From Paramecium octaurelia (lineage: Eukaryota > Ciliophora > Oligohymenophorea > Peniculida > Parameciidae), in contig CAJJDP010000047.1 of assembly GCA_905182995.1 (NCBI GenBank), positions 2,033 to 66,032 on the forward strand: a stretch of 64,000 bases of DNA. The letters are read 5' to 3'. Every line of letters starts with the position of its first letter. The first letter of the stretch is position 1. This document shows positions 1 to 13,621 of the stretch, piece by piece. A model generated the notes under the pieces. The model saw nothing but the letters and a program-made list of their open reading frames with translations, made no database searches and was not told the origin of the DNA. The translations under genes were made by a program, and so were the position numbers.

Positions 1-949
1 ATTAAGGGATAGATTTAAAACCATTGTTTAAATCCAAAGGAAGTTGCATTTTAGAAGACTTAAAACAAAAGCAAAAGTTAATTTGATATTCATTAAAAAC
101 ATTACAATTATAATTTTAATCATTTTCTTATAACTTTTTGCATAATATGTTTTTTTTATTTCTATTTAAATATTTGGATAATATTGAGATGTTAGAAACA
201 ACGGTTATAAATTAATATTTATAGACTTACAATACACTATTAAATTTATAATATAAACAGAGTAAACAGGTTTAGTCCTAATAATGATTACTAATAGTTT
301 AGTATAATTTAGATCTTCAGTTTTATAATAAAGATAATGATACAATTAGTAACAAAGATAAGAAGAAAGATACATTTCAAAAATTAAAAAATAACCTTAA
401 TCTTAGAAATGATCTTAAATGATAACAAAGTTTAAACATTGAATGATTTTAAAATTACTCTACTCTAATCTTGGTAATATTTTCGTAACCTGTTAATTAT
501 TAATTTGAATTGATATTAAAAGTATTAGAGAGAATAAAGGACTGAAAAGATATATTAATCATCAATAAATATTCCAAACCCTAGAGATCTTAATTATATC
601 CATCCCTAACAATAATCTTAAATAAGCTCTATATGAATTACATCCAAAGTAGCTACTTTCAATAATAATTTTGCATATAAGGAACAGTTATTAATCATTA
701 ACATAAGAACTATGTAATTTTACCTAAAGCTAATTTTTTACAAATTAATTAATGGTTCAATTTTATTATTGTTTATGAAGTTACAGAATTACCCAAAATT
801 GGATTTCATAACATAATGGATAATTTAAAAAAAATAACAAAATTAATCTTCTATATAACTTTGAGTTTAACCCAAAGACAATAAATTTTAGAATTTACTA
901 AATTTATTGATATTACATAAATGTATTATTTTCTCTTAAACAGTTTTAA
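1..949. other. AT-rich stretch, no gene seen
   Basis: I see no reading frame in either direction that stays open in the ciliate code and looks like protein. Telomere-type repeats of the CCCCAA/CCCAAA kind are absent at the window edge, so this is not visibly a chromosome end, although the neighbouring surface-protein relics would fit a subtelomeric place. Confidence 0.5.
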
Positions 950-3900
950 TGTTATCAAGTCAGATGTTTAAGAAATTTTGGACCTTCATATTTTTAAGCA
1001 ATTTTTGAATGTCTGATTCAACTCCTTGCCCTTCCAAATTTCTTCAATTATTCCTTTTACACTGATTGTTAATATATGGCAGCAAGCTGTGTTGATGCTT
1101 TAATACTACTTTTGCAACTATTTTGTCCCATCAAATTTATAATTTTAATAGTTTACTACTGAATATTATTTTTCATCCCCAATATTACGTCTCATCTTTA
1201 CTAATTACCCTCTAGTAGATACAATTCAAAATTAATTTAATGGTCCATGAATAGCTAGGTAGTACAAGTCATATATGTCTACAAACAGATGCATTTCAAA
1301 TTATGTCTAAAGGAGCTATTTCTTCTACCTCCCTTCTGCCAACTTAAGAATTTAAAATTCTTCTTTCATAAAGTAGAAAAGCTACTTCTGAGTACTCTGA
1401 TGCAAATTGCTCATCGATTGAAATTGAGTATTGTGATCTAAAAAATTGATTCACATGTTTTAACAAAGCTGCTTTATATATTAATGCATATAATGTCGAT
1501 ATATTTTTACTTTGTACATCTTGCATCAAGTTTTCGGTAACGATCATAGCACATATCAGTTTATGTTACTTATATAGTACAGGCTATCATACATTCAGTA
1601 TTAAAATGCACAAAGCCATAAATGAATGTGCTGCCCCCAATTCGAGTTAAAAATATAGCTAAGTGATTGGTATCTCCAACATCATCAGCAAATTTCTGCT
1701 ACTAAAGAGTTGACTTTTTGCAGTTTTGTTAATTCAATTAAGTTGCTATGCTGTGCAGTATCTGATTGTGAACATGAAAAATAGTCATTTTAAAAATTTA
1801 TCAACTTTTGATTAGATATTACATTTTTGCTGCAAATTTATTTAAACAATTCACCTCTTCATGTCTAATTTTCTTTTCAAAATGATTATCATACAGATAC
1901 TTATTAATTCTTGAAATATTTATTACCCAGCTAAACGTACGATTGTTCTACTTTAAATTTATACGCACACTTCTTCTTGCAATGATATTGTTCGTGTTTA
2001 TATTGCTAATAACTTCACAATTTATAAATGTTAACCCTGATGTAATCTCAATTATTTAAATATTTTGCAATCGAAAAAAAGACTCGGAATACTTACTCAA
2101 TTATAAAGTTACATGCTGTTCAGCTTGCACAAAAGGATATTTCTTATTTAACACTGTTTGTGCTATCAACTTTAACAAGTGATGAACTTGTTAATTGCTT
2201 ACAAATTCTCCATAAACTGACTCTGCTTTTTGTGTAAATCATGCATTCTGATTCATTACATTGACTATAGTCAGCTATTGTTTCTAAGTATTTTCATTAT
2301 ATTTTCTTAACACTTCCCAATAGCTTGCAGTTTTGCTGCAAGTTCAAATTGAGTCAACATCACAAGGTAAATAATGGTGTTCTTTTCTCTAAAGTCAGAT
2401 AATATATGTTGGTTTGTTTCCTAGTAGCATTCGTATATTGTAATTGATGCCCTCCTGAGGAGATTTTAACAGCTGCATATAATTAATGTCCAAAAGCATG
2501 CTTACTTGTTCAGATAAATATTAGCACACGATTTATGATAGCTTTAATTCAAATGAGTTTATTACTTTACATTATTTTAAGTTCTTCAATAAAAGGCTGC
2601 TAAAATATCACATTTTACAAATTATACCTATACAATATATATATCAGGTGCTGAGAGAAGTCATAACTACTTTCAATTCCTATTTATTTAGTAGTAGATT
2701 GCTCCTTTGATTTTACAAACGTATTTGACTAGATTTAATATGCCATTTCTTGGTAAATCCATTTATAAGTGGACAATTTATTTTGCTGGCAAGGATTATC
2801 CTTTCTTGTGCTTAATCAATAGTCACCTTTCTGGCGATCTTTGTGGACCTCCCAATATTACATCACTTAAATTAATTATCACATTCACAACTTTATGTGA
2901 GAAAATCCCTCCTGTCACCTCTAATTCCTTAGTAAGAAGTGAACTGCTAAGAGATTGATTAGCTATTGGTTATTTCAATTATTAAACTAATCTCTATCAT
3001 TTATGCACATAATCTCCAACCAACTGCTTAACTTAGCTTATTTTGAAGATGGTCATTTTTGTATATTGTCACTCTTATGGTCTTTATCAGTTTACAATAT
3101 TTATTAATAGGCTAATGATATCTGTAAAGAACGTTGTTTTGACTGAATAAATCTTCGTTGAACTAACCATTACCTTCAATGTTGATCTTACATATCTTGG
3201 TATTATGATACTCTTGGGGTAGATCTTATAAAGAATTGATAATAAAAAATTTGAAGTACATGTTAAGTATTGTATTAATGTAATTCCTAGAGCTCTTTAT
3301 ATTATAGAAGTTTTAAGTTGATCATTCTGATTAACTTACTTACTTCAGGAGCATACATTTTATGTTATTTACTAGTATTTATTTTCATCAATGTTCATCT
3401 CCTATTTTGTTTTATGTCGAAATAGATTAAACATTTAAGAGATACACTGTTTTTTAGATTCCGAAAAGTTTTAAATGTTTGCCTACTTTATGTGCTGTGA
3501 AGGAAATACTATTACTATCATGGAAGTTCTTTTAATTTGTTGAATAAAGCAGGGAATGAATATAACCTGACTGAAGATGGCAATTCTTGTTTTTTTCTGA
3601 TGGATATTCTAAATTCTAATTGTCATTTAGATTTAAATATTCTTGGAAAACAAAATAATTGTTAAAGGTTTAGGTAAAGATTCCTGATTTGGGATAAGTA
3701 AGTCCAACCTTCCTAACTGATCTATTATGTTACTCGCTTCAGTTTTAATGTAATCTGATGGAGATACATGAAATTATATTCATGAATATTTCTTTTTAGC
3801 TACACAAACATATATGAATACCTATTTGATTTATTTCTGAATAATAGGAAGCTGCGCTGCAATAATTTTGTTGATAACATTATGTGTAAATCATTAATTG

Positions 3901-4245
3901 TTACTTAAATGTAAAATTTCTATTTAATACACATCTTAATAAGCAGCTTGCACGAATTCAACTTATTGAATGTATTACACTCTAATTATAGTTCTCCGAG
4001 CATAGAATTGTATACTGCTTTCACACCAGGTAAAACCTCTTAAGTTTTTGTTTTACTCTGAGTCCTATATGCATAAATTCAACAACTGAAAGCGATAATG
4101 GCGTTTTTTCTTCTTATAAACATCATACTAATAGTACTCACTGTTCAAAGTCAATTGCGACATTTAAAAAATTAGTGTTAGTTTCAACAATTCTGTCATA
4201 TCTGTTGATGATGGATACTATGCTACTCACATTGACCCAACAGTA

Positions 4246-5759
4246 TGTGAAAATTAAGATGAACTTTAAGTTGTTAACCTTCCTGTTACATGTGATAAGT
4301 GCATCAGAAATGCTCTTATTTGTAGATTATGTGCTGGAGCATAGCTTCATCTACTTGCTATCCGTTCTGCAACAAATCTTGAACCATAACTTGAAATTAA
4401 TAATTAACTTTTGATGTCTTGAAATACTTATTAAAATTGAGCATCATGCCTAAGCAAAGGCTTGTTTAATAGGAGATTTTTAATTCTAGTGGCTACTTGC
4501 CAATAAGGGAGAGGATCAAATAATATACTTCTTTATGTGAATTTTATTTCACAAATAGATATCTCAGCATATACCGCTTATTATTATTCAGTTTGAGATT
4601 CTAGAAAATGCACTAATAGTTTTAGCCTTTAACTATATTATTAGATATCGTCTACAACTTGTGAAAGTAGTTTAACTGTTTGAAATGTAGACCAACACGA
4701 TCTGGTGATAGGGACTGCTATAATTAAAATTACTTACACTATGCAATCAACATATCACTCCATCTGTTCAAATTATATTTCTGGATCTATTTGAGATACT
4801 GATCAATATACTTGTATGGTTTGATCAGGTAATTATGCAACTTGTTTATTTGCAGTATGTTTAAATAATAGCACTACTCTTGTTTAATTCATGTTAAACT
4901 TTCAACATTACTTGTGCTATCAGAGCCAATGTATGTACTTGTGCTTTGCTTAACCAAATCCATATATAAATATGGCATCTCTACAACATTTAGTATAATG
5001 AATATGAGAACTGTTTTAAGGTGTTGATATGAACAAAGTTTTCTTCCACTCACCCTAGCAAAGAACTATTCAAATATGAAGTTGCTTGTCTGAAAATCCT
5101 ACATGTCATATTTATATAATTTTTAAATAATTTATGTACATTGTAATTGTCTTCATCATTAAACTGTATCTACTTAACTGAATTGGTTACTCCCTATCGC
5201 TTTGTTAAATATCCTAAAATTAATTGAATCTTATGGTTGCTATATTGCTTAATGTAATACAATATCAAATGTACAATCGAAGATCTCCTATTAAGTGTCA
5301 ATTAAATTATGTCAAAGTAGGTATAGTTCTGATGGCACACTTATTAGTAAACATTTTACCTAAGCTTATAATGTTGAGCTCTTACTGATCTTCGTTTTCA
5401 ATACCAGTAATTAAATTAAGCAATTGTTCTGAAAAAACACCTATCTTGATTTTCAAAATAAACTGAATGAAACTGATGAACTCTAAATATTATGATTCGT
5501 TAGATTTTCAACTAAACGAAGTATCAATATAACATATACAGAATGATGCAATAAAAACGAAATAATTGCATATAATTATAAACTTCTAGTAAATAAATCG
5601 AGCTTCTTAAGAAAAGAGTTAATGGGAGTTAAGCTATGGTGGGCTTGCTTAGATAACTCTAGACATGATATTTTCTATATTGTAAAAATGAAGAATTTTA
5701 GTAAAATTTACCTCTTCTCTAAACCATCAACAAGCTAAAAATAGATCTAATCTACAAAG
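4246..5759 (+). repeat. direct repeat, copy 1 (1,514 bp)
   Basis: This stretch is repeated, as far as I can read without a mismatch, at 5761-7274. Copy 1 ends directly at the single undetermined base 5760 and copy 2 begins directly after it. A perfect long repeat meeting exactly at a gap base is the usual mark of two contigs that overlap but were joined end to end. Confidence 0.9.
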
Positions 5760-5760
5760 N
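5760..5760. other. assembly gap base (N)
   Basis: The only undetermined base in the window. It sits exactly between the two identical 1,514-bp copies, so it most likely marks a contig join rather than one unread base. Confidence 0.9.
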
Positions 5761-7274
5761 TGTGAAAATTAAGATGAACTTTAAGTTGTTAACCTTCCTG
5801 TTACATGTGATAAGTGCATCAGAAATGCTCTTATTTGTAGATTATGTGCTGGAGCATAGCTTCATCTACTTGCTATCCGTTCTGCAACAAATCTTGAACC
5901 ATAACTTGAAATTAATAATTAACTTTTGATGTCTTGAAATACTTATTAAAATTGAGCATCATGCCTAAGCAAAGGCTTGTTTAATAGGAGATTTTTAATT
6001 CTAGTGGCTACTTGCCAATAAGGGAGAGGATCAAATAATATACTTCTTTATGTGAATTTTATTTCACAAATAGATATCTCAGCATATACCGCTTATTATT
6101 ATTCAGTTTGAGATTCTAGAAAATGCACTAATAGTTTTAGCCTTTAACTATATTATTAGATATCGTCTACAACTTGTGAAAGTAGTTTAACTGTTTGAAA
6201 TGTAGACCAACACGATCTGGTGATAGGGACTGCTATAATTAAAATTACTTACACTATGCAATCAACATATCACTCCATCTGTTCAAATTATATTTCTGGA
6301 TCTATTTGAGATACTGATCAATATACTTGTATGGTTTGATCAGGTAATTATGCAACTTGTTTATTTGCAGTATGTTTAAATAATAGCACTACTCTTGTTT
6401 AATTCATGTTAAACTTTCAACATTACTTGTGCTATCAGAGCCAATGTATGTACTTGTGCTTTGCTTAACCAAATCCATATATAAATATGGCATCTCTACA
6501 ACATTTAGTATAATGAATATGAGAACTGTTTTAAGGTGTTGATATGAACAAAGTTTTCTTCCACTCACCCTAGCAAAGAACTATTCAAATATGAAGTTGC
6601 TTGTCTGAAAATCCTACATGTCATATTTATATAATTTTTAAATAATTTATGTACATTGTAATTGTCTTCATCATTAAACTGTATCTACTTAACTGAATTG
6701 GTTACTCCCTATCGCTTTGTTAAATATCCTAAAATTAATTGAATCTTATGGTTGCTATATTGCTTAATGTAATACAATATCAAATGTACAATCGAAGATC
6801 TCCTATTAAGTGTCAATTAAATTATGTCAAAGTAGGTATAGTTCTGATGGCACACTTATTAGTAAACATTTTACCTAAGCTTATAATGTTGAGCTCTTAC
6901 TGATCTTCGTTTTCAATACCAGTAATTAAATTAAGCAATTGTTCTGAAAAAACACCTATCTTGATTTTCAAAATAAACTGAATGAAACTGATGAACTCTA
7001 AATATTATGATTCGTTAGATTTTCAACTAAACGAAGTATCAATATAACATATACAGAATGATGCAATAAAAACGAAATAATTGCATATAATTATAAACTT
7101 CTAGTAAATAAATCGAGCTTCTTAAGAAAAGAGTTAATGGGAGTTAAGCTATGGTGGGCTTGCTTAGATAACTCTAGACATGATATTTTCTATATTGTAA
7201 AAATGAAGAATTTTAGTAAAATTTACCTCTTCTCTAAACCATCAACAAGCTAAAAATAGATCTAATCTACAAAG
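5761..7274 (+). repeat. direct repeat, copy 2 (1,514 bp)
   Basis: Second copy of 4246-5759, offset 1,515 bases. It starts immediately after the N at 5760 and runs on into unique sequence after 7274. It adds no new gene content, only a second copy of the cysteine-rich relic. Confidence 0.9.
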
Positions 7275-8650
7275 GTTGGTAGCTATTCTTATCGAATCTA
7301 CGTCCTCTCTTCCCTCAAAAGATTAAAATTCATTTGCCTCTAAAGTAGTATGGAGATGTAGCGCATTATAACACTATTCCAATATTCATAAATGTTGAAT
7401 TTCGTATGTCTCCTATTAAATGTTAATCATTCTTGCTATGCCACTTTGTTATTCTTCTGCATTTACGCCATAAATATTTGTAAACCTTTGAGATGCTGTT
7501 CAACCAGCTACTGAAAGGGTGATGCTTAGTATTAATCTTGCACAAATTCAATAAGGAAAAACATAATTCTTTATTCTTAATTTCAGATTAATTAATCAAT
7601 TTATTTGCCTATTTATATAAATGCTTATCGAATTATGAATGAATGCGTTTGATGCTGATGAGATTACAAATCATATCATTTGCTTGATGTTCTTGTCTGT
7701 TATCACTCTTCTATATATAGGTTGAAACCTTTTAGTTCAGTTCTGCTTCCAGTTAATAATTTTGTGACATTTATATTAACAGTTCAGAATTTCTTGTGGT
7801 GATTATAAAGTAACTTCCTTAAACACTTTACCTTTTTAATACACCACAATTAAACGCAAATTTCTTTAGATCAACCATTCGAAAATATGAATCATATTAA
7901 TGAAAATAGACAAACTTAGACATTTCAAATTTAATTAATGGATCCGCAAGTCAATACAAAGTCCACCATTCTTACTGAAAGATAGTGGCAGCATCTTATA
8001 GTCCAAACTGAAACTTTTTGCTTAACAATATATAAATGCGAAAGATGGTTTTACCAGCCTTTATATAATAAATATACTTGTAAGTTATAAATCAGTGCTC
8101 CTATATTTTATGGCAATGATTAGACTAGATGAGACAGTTCATTCAGTAGTCTACTATCCTGAAAACGATCGCATATGAATCTTCCCCTGTGAACCGATAT
8201 TCAAATAACAGATCAGCAAATTCTTGTTAGCTACTTTATAGCAATTAAATACATTACCTTATGATTTGAAAAATTCACTTAATTATTCTTAGCTTCTAAT
8301 TATATAAACTTCTTTACCTCCTTATTATTTCGATTAATGGGCTAAAGTGGAATCGGAAAACTACCTTTAGATTACTTTAATTAAGTCTAATTAAGGTTTC
8401 ACCATAAGTTTTATTTACACTTCTGTTTATTATTTGTTCAGTTTGATGTATTGAATTACTCCTTTTTTATATTTGGCTACGTTTCCTGCTTATTTATTTT
8501 AGATCTTCTGAATTCCTATTTATACCCAAGACTAGAAAAAAACTAACATTATAATGTTGAGATCATTAATTAGATAGATATCTTTACGTGTTCTAAGGAT
8601 GTCTATAATCTTCCTTCCCACTCGAATGTAAGTCTTTTAGAAGCTTATAG

Positions 8651-8997
8651 ATGATGTCAAATAGGTCCTAAAAGGTTGACTGGACTTTGAACTGATAAAA
8701 TGGTAAAAAATCTGCTAAAAGGCCAAGATTCTTATCAACTATCATCCTTTGCATCTCAAAAATTAAAAATAAAATAATAATCAAATACCACTCAAGTTTA
8801 TTTTAATTAGTAAAGTCATTCTTTCAAAAAGTTTAAGTAATTTTCGTAACTTCTATAATGTTATATTTGCTTAAGCCAATGTAGTTTCCAATTTCTGAAA
8901 AAAATGATAACTTTTTGAATAATAAACTGTTAAATATATTTTCTTCGTTTATTAAATTTAACTTCTTTTATTTTTACAATTATCTCTATTTTATTGA
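8651..8997. other. AT-rich spacer, nothing recognised
   Basis: Between the cysteine-rich relics and the doubtful frame at 8998. I see no conserved motif and no long TGA-free frame. Confidence 0.4.
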
Positions 8998-10023
8998 TTT
9001 TAAATTTACAAGTTATTCCTACCGTTATAACTTATATTTCGAAGATTAAATCTAAATGATTTTCCAGTAAAATTCAAGGATATGGATCATTTAAAGATTT
9101 AAAACTTCAATATTGATAAAGGAGAAGAAGATGGATTCAAGCTTGCCAAATATTTACCATCTGGTGAAAAGCAAATGTAATTTTAATTTTCTGTAATTTA
9201 TAACTCAGATTTAAGAATAGTTGAAATAGATTAACTAAGAATTAAAGATTTAGATTATTATTTGTTTATATTTTTTATTTAGGTTTTTGAAATTAAATTC
9301 ATAAATATATTTCAACATCCGACATTTGTAGTTGTTAATGTTTCCTCTAGTTATAAATGTATATTGCACTATCATGGCAAAATAAAGATTACTACTCATA
9401 ATGTGAAAAAAAAGTAAATTCTAGACTGTTATTGTACTTAAAACATTTACTCCTATCCTAAGAGAAACAGCAATCATTTTTCACTTTCTGAGAAATGCCA
9501 TAGTTCTAATCATGGGTTTGATTTACTCTAAAAATTAAAAATTAAAGCTTTAGAGAAAATTAAATTAGATCAATTGAATTTTTCAGGAGGAGTCATTCTA
9601 GTTCTCTGTAATTGAGTTATGACATTCGATTTTCTCGAACTGATACATCAATCACAACATCTATACAATTTAAATCTTTTGCAAAAAAATTAGTATAATA
9701 ATAATTATATACCTTTAACTTCTAAACATCTCTTATTAGTTGGATTATTAATTTCTTTTAATATAATGATGTTATCATATTTATTTATTGAGAATCTTAA
9801 TAACAAATATTTATCTATAGTTATTTTTGGTGATCAAAAACTTTAAGACTTTGGTATACGCAACCGATTAATTGTACCAAATATTTTAATGTCTTAAGAT
9901 TTGAATTTGGTGCTTGAGCTAAATCAATTGAAAGAGAAATATTTAGCAAATTCAGATGCATCAAGCTTATATTTTACTCTAGATTCAACACCTTAGAGTT
10001 TTGAATAATCATGTATGTTTTGA
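8998..10023 (+). pseudogene. open frame broken by one TGA, unknown
   Basis: One frame runs from 8998 to 10023 with a single in-frame TGA at 9613-9615. The first part, from a possible start at 9082, begins MDHLKIQNFNIDKGEEDGF and gives 177 residues. The second, from ATG 9619, gives 134 residues and holds a hydrophobic stretch (HLLLVGLLISFNIMMLSYLF) that could span a membrane. No short intron removes the TGA cleanly. It may be a decayed gene, two short genes, or chance: at this base composition TGA-free runs of this length are uncommon but not impossible. No family was recognised. It lies upstream of the histidine kinase on the same strand. Confidence 0.3.
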
Positions 10024-11272
10024 ATTTGTTTGAAACAGCATCCAAAATAAAAGGTAATTATTTCTAATTAGTATAATCCTTTACTTATAATATTAATTAA
10101 TTATGAATACTCAATAGTCCAAAGGGTTATTGTTACATCTTTGCATCCTGAAAATCGGTTTCTATAATAATAAGATATGCCTTTTAATTGGGCAATTAAA
10201 CTTTTACTCCTTTAGATCTTATATTATAAAAGGCACTACAAGATTTCCACTTTTAAGATGCCAAAGGATATTAAAGGCAGTCTTGAGAAATAGATAGTAC
10301 ACATATTGAATATTAATGAGCTATTTAGCCTTCCGATGATTTATTTTGTATAATATTCCGCAGTCGAATTAGTTTTCATCGCTTACTAAAGCAAGAACCA
10401 AAAATTGAATTTATCTTTATCTTTCTTAATGTTTTCAGCTTTCATTACATAATATTACTTTGCTTATGCTTTTAGTAGCCCTATTATTTTAAGGTTAAGT
10501 GCAGAGGCATTTGCAAAACTGTTAAATATTAAATAGATAATTCTTTACACCAATGTTATTTTCTTCCATTCATGACAATTTAATACACAATTTTTTAACA
10601 ATTTGATAACCTTAACATTAATATTCGTAATACTTTTTTAATAAAATCAATTTTGTGATTAAATATGAGGATTCAATCTGTAGAATTTTGAATTTTAATA
10701 TAAATCATCTAATCCTTCTCTTATTGGTTTAATCCATAACCAATTAATAGAGATGAACAATCAGTGTATAATCCCTCAAATTAATATAATTTCTTTATTT
10801 TCTTTAACTAAACTAGAAATTACTCATATTTTGGTTAGTTCCAAATTTAATTTGTGTTATAGCGATGATACTTTCTCATGTTGGGCTATCTAGGTTTACG
10901 TTCTTTTTAACAGCATTCATCTTTAAATTTCCGATAAATCAGTTTATATACATATTTCTGAGGTAAATGACAGTGAATTATCAATTTTTATTACTTTTTT
11001 CAGCTCCTTTAGAGAGATTTTAAGTGATACAGTTAAGTTCTACCATTGTTTCGCTGATGTATTATATTATGACCTATGGCTATTAGGTTAACTTGTAATT
11101 TTAATCTAAACTTAATGCAATAATAAAATAAGCTGTCACTTATAATTGAAAAACAAAGTCTTACAATTTGATATCTAAATAATGAAACATTAAAAATACA
11201 ATAACGATATCATATATGTTAATTTATAAAGTTTATAAGATTATTATATTATAGTTTAATAGGTTTAAAAAA
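10024..11272. other. AT-rich stretch upstream of the histidine kinase
   Basis: No frame could be followed for more than a few dozen residues and no motif was recognised. It may hold further remnants of the frame that ends at 10023. The last 100 bases are very AT-rich and would include the promoter of the kinase gene. Confidence 0.4.
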
Positions 11273-13593
11273 ATGAGAAATCTTTTGGTGTTTGGAATAT
11301 TAGATCATGTGTTGTATATGAGCTTTGTAGGTAGTTCTGATTATTCAATTGCACTGATTTGTTTATCAGCAGGAATATTGTCAACTAGATTGTTAAAAGA
11401 AAATAATTTGGTATTTTCAATCATAAATATGAGCACAATAATAATAATGATTTTGAATGCTATGTTATTATAATCGCCAATAATGTATGTGGCTGTTGGT
11501 TGTTCAATTATTATGGCTATGAAATCATGGTGGACATGTTTCATTAGTGCAATTGGTATTGTAGTGATTAGTTTAAAAATTGATATCATCACCATTTGTG
11601 AGATTCTGGCATTCCTATCAACTAGTGCAGCTTATTTGTTCTACACTCATTATAAAAACAAATCCAAAATAAAAGAAACTTCAAAATCCGAAATTCTCAG
11701 CATGATAACAAAAAGAGATTCAATATAATATAAACAGCATGTCTTAGAAATCGGTTAATAATCACCGAACAAGGAATTTGAACAAACAGAATACAATTTA
11801 TTCAAAAAATTATTAACTGCATTTCCTGATGGAGTTTTAATATTAAATGAATAACTTCATGTTTAATTTAATAATGCAGCATTTAGAAGTTTGATGAATG
11901 AAACCTTTGCTGATGTTGCAAAATAGAAATTGTTAGCTCTAAGAAATGCAATAAATTCGGAGTAAGATAATTATTAATAATTGTTTTTGATTCTTTATAA
12001 AAAGTTGAAATCCAGATCAAAAAGCTTGGGTAATGAAAAATCAGATTACATCTAATTGAAGAGTTCTGTGGAGTAGGAAGAGGAAGATTAAAATAATCAA
12101 GATAATGAATAGCATTATAACAACTTATCATAATCTCCAATAATAATTGATGAAGTTAAGTAAATTTTTAAACAAATGTTGGAAAGAGAACCTAAATGTG
12201 ATTTAAACTCATTAACATTAAAGTTCTTCTAAGATATTAGTATTATATGTTAAGGAGAGATGTAAAAGATATTTTAAGTAATTTTAAAACCATACATTGC
12301 ATATAATAAGGGGTTCATTTTATTTATAATAAGAGATATTACTCACGTGAATTAAATAGCCGCTCTAGAAAAAACTAACTTTAATAAATCCCAAATGCTT
12401 TATAAGGTAGCACATGAATTCAAAACACCTTTAAATATTATTATTCAAAGCGTTGGAAATGTTTTGAACCCTAATCATAACGCAAACGATTAGTGCGTAA
12501 AATAGTTAGAAAAATCAATGCAACCGATTAAATCAATGGCTTCGTCATTGTTAGGTTTAGTAAATGATCTTTTGGATGTAGCATAGTTGAAAGCAGGAAA
12601 ATTTAATTTATAGTTCTAATAAGTTAAGATAACGGAGTTAATAAATGAAATCATTGAGATAATGAAAATATAGGCTAATTCAAAAGGACTGTATATGAAA
12701 TTAGAATAATAAAAACATGTTCCTTAGTGGATAGCAACAGACCCAAATAGAGTTAAGCAAATAATTTTAAATTTGTTATCAAATGCAATTAAGTTTACGG
12801 AAACAGGTGGAATTACTATTTATTTAGATTCAGATGAAGATTGTGTTGAAATAAAAGTTAAAGATACTGGGATAGGGATACCTAAGAATGAATAAAACAA
12901 ACTATTCACTGCTTTTGGTAGGTTGGAAAATAGCGATAATATTACTGGAGTTGGTTTGGGATTGATGATATCCAATATATTGGCTTAGAAATTAGGATAA
13001 GAGATCAGAGTGTACTCAGAGGGGGAAAACCAGGGATCGACATTTTCATTTAAGATTCACAATAAGAAAGATATTGACGATAGCGTGTGCATTATATATG
13101 ATGAAGATAATGAAGGGATTGTCAATTAGCTTAGGAATATACCTTAAATGTGCAAATATAATGAAATGGTTTAATCCCCGAGTAATATTAGTATGTGTAA
13201 ATGTGTACAAATATTAATTGTGGATGACATGCCTTTTAACATTTCAATTGTTGAGAGCTAGCTGAAACAATATGATTTGATGATTGACAAAGTATTCATT
13301 TTGAATTTAAAGTATTTTTTAAGGCATACTCGGTGAAAGAGGCAATCGCAAAAATTGATGCTTATAATGGATGTAATCTACATTCTACATATGAATATAT
13401 TCTTATGGATATTGAAATGCCAATAATCAATGGTTATTAAGCTGTATCTATGATTAGAGAGCGAGTGAATACACATATCATTGCATGCTCAGCTCATTCT
13501 AAAAATGAAATATCTTAGTTATCATTATTTGATGGGTATCTATAAAAGCCTATAAATGTTAATTAAATATTTCAACTACTAAAACATAATTGA
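11273..13593 (+). CDS. membrane hybrid sensor histidine kinase
   Basis: Predicted 762 residues. Residues 1-145 form about five or six hydrophobic segments, followed by a Q/E-rich linker. The dimerisation box has VAHEFKTPLN with the phospho-accepting His near residue 381. The ATP-binding part shows NLLSNAIKFTE (about 500), DTGIGIP (about 529) and GVGLGL (about 560). A response-regulator domain closes the protein: ILIVDD (about 647), the phospho-acceptor Asp in LMDIEMP (about 700) and QKPIN with the conserved Lys. So it should pass phosphate from His to its own Asp at a membrane. The receiver is reached only by splicing out 13302-13333 (32 nt, ending AAG); otherwise a TGA cuts it off. Start: first ATG after AT-rich sequence. 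The gene converges with RPB2, stop to stop, 28 bp apart. The ligand is unknown. Confidence 0.85.
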
Positions 13594-13621
13594 TTATATA
13601 TCAATTTATCTAAATAATATA

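Larger units (their letters stand above)
950..8650 (+). pseudogene. relics of a cysteine-rich surface-type protein
   Basis: Short plus-strand stretches translate into cysteine-rich pieces of the furin-like or immobilisation-antigen style, but they lie in different frames and are broken by TGA. Clear pieces are near 2108-2170 (core CSACTKGYFLFNTVC), near 2450-2505 (CPP...CPKAC) and near 4246-4310 (TCDKC followed by CRLC). Others near 3855 and 4880 show C-x(8)-C spacings. No single frame can be followed through the region and no start or end can be fixed, so the limits are approximate. Paramecium surface antigens and related GPI proteins are large, cysteine-periodic and often sit near chromosome ends; that is known of the family, while the identity here is inference. 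The repeat at 4246-7274 lies inside and doubles part of the relic. It is a host gene remnant; no mobile-element enzyme was seen. Confidence 0.5.

Noticed and set aside
1-120. Telomere or subtelomere junction at the window start
   Set aside because: No CCCCAA/CCCAAA-type repeats are present; the edge is an arbitrary cut as far as can be seen.
950-11272. Mobile element as the source of the gene-poor region
   Set aside because: No reverse transcriptase, integrase, capsid or transposase motif and no terminal repeats were found; the one long repeat meets at a gap base.
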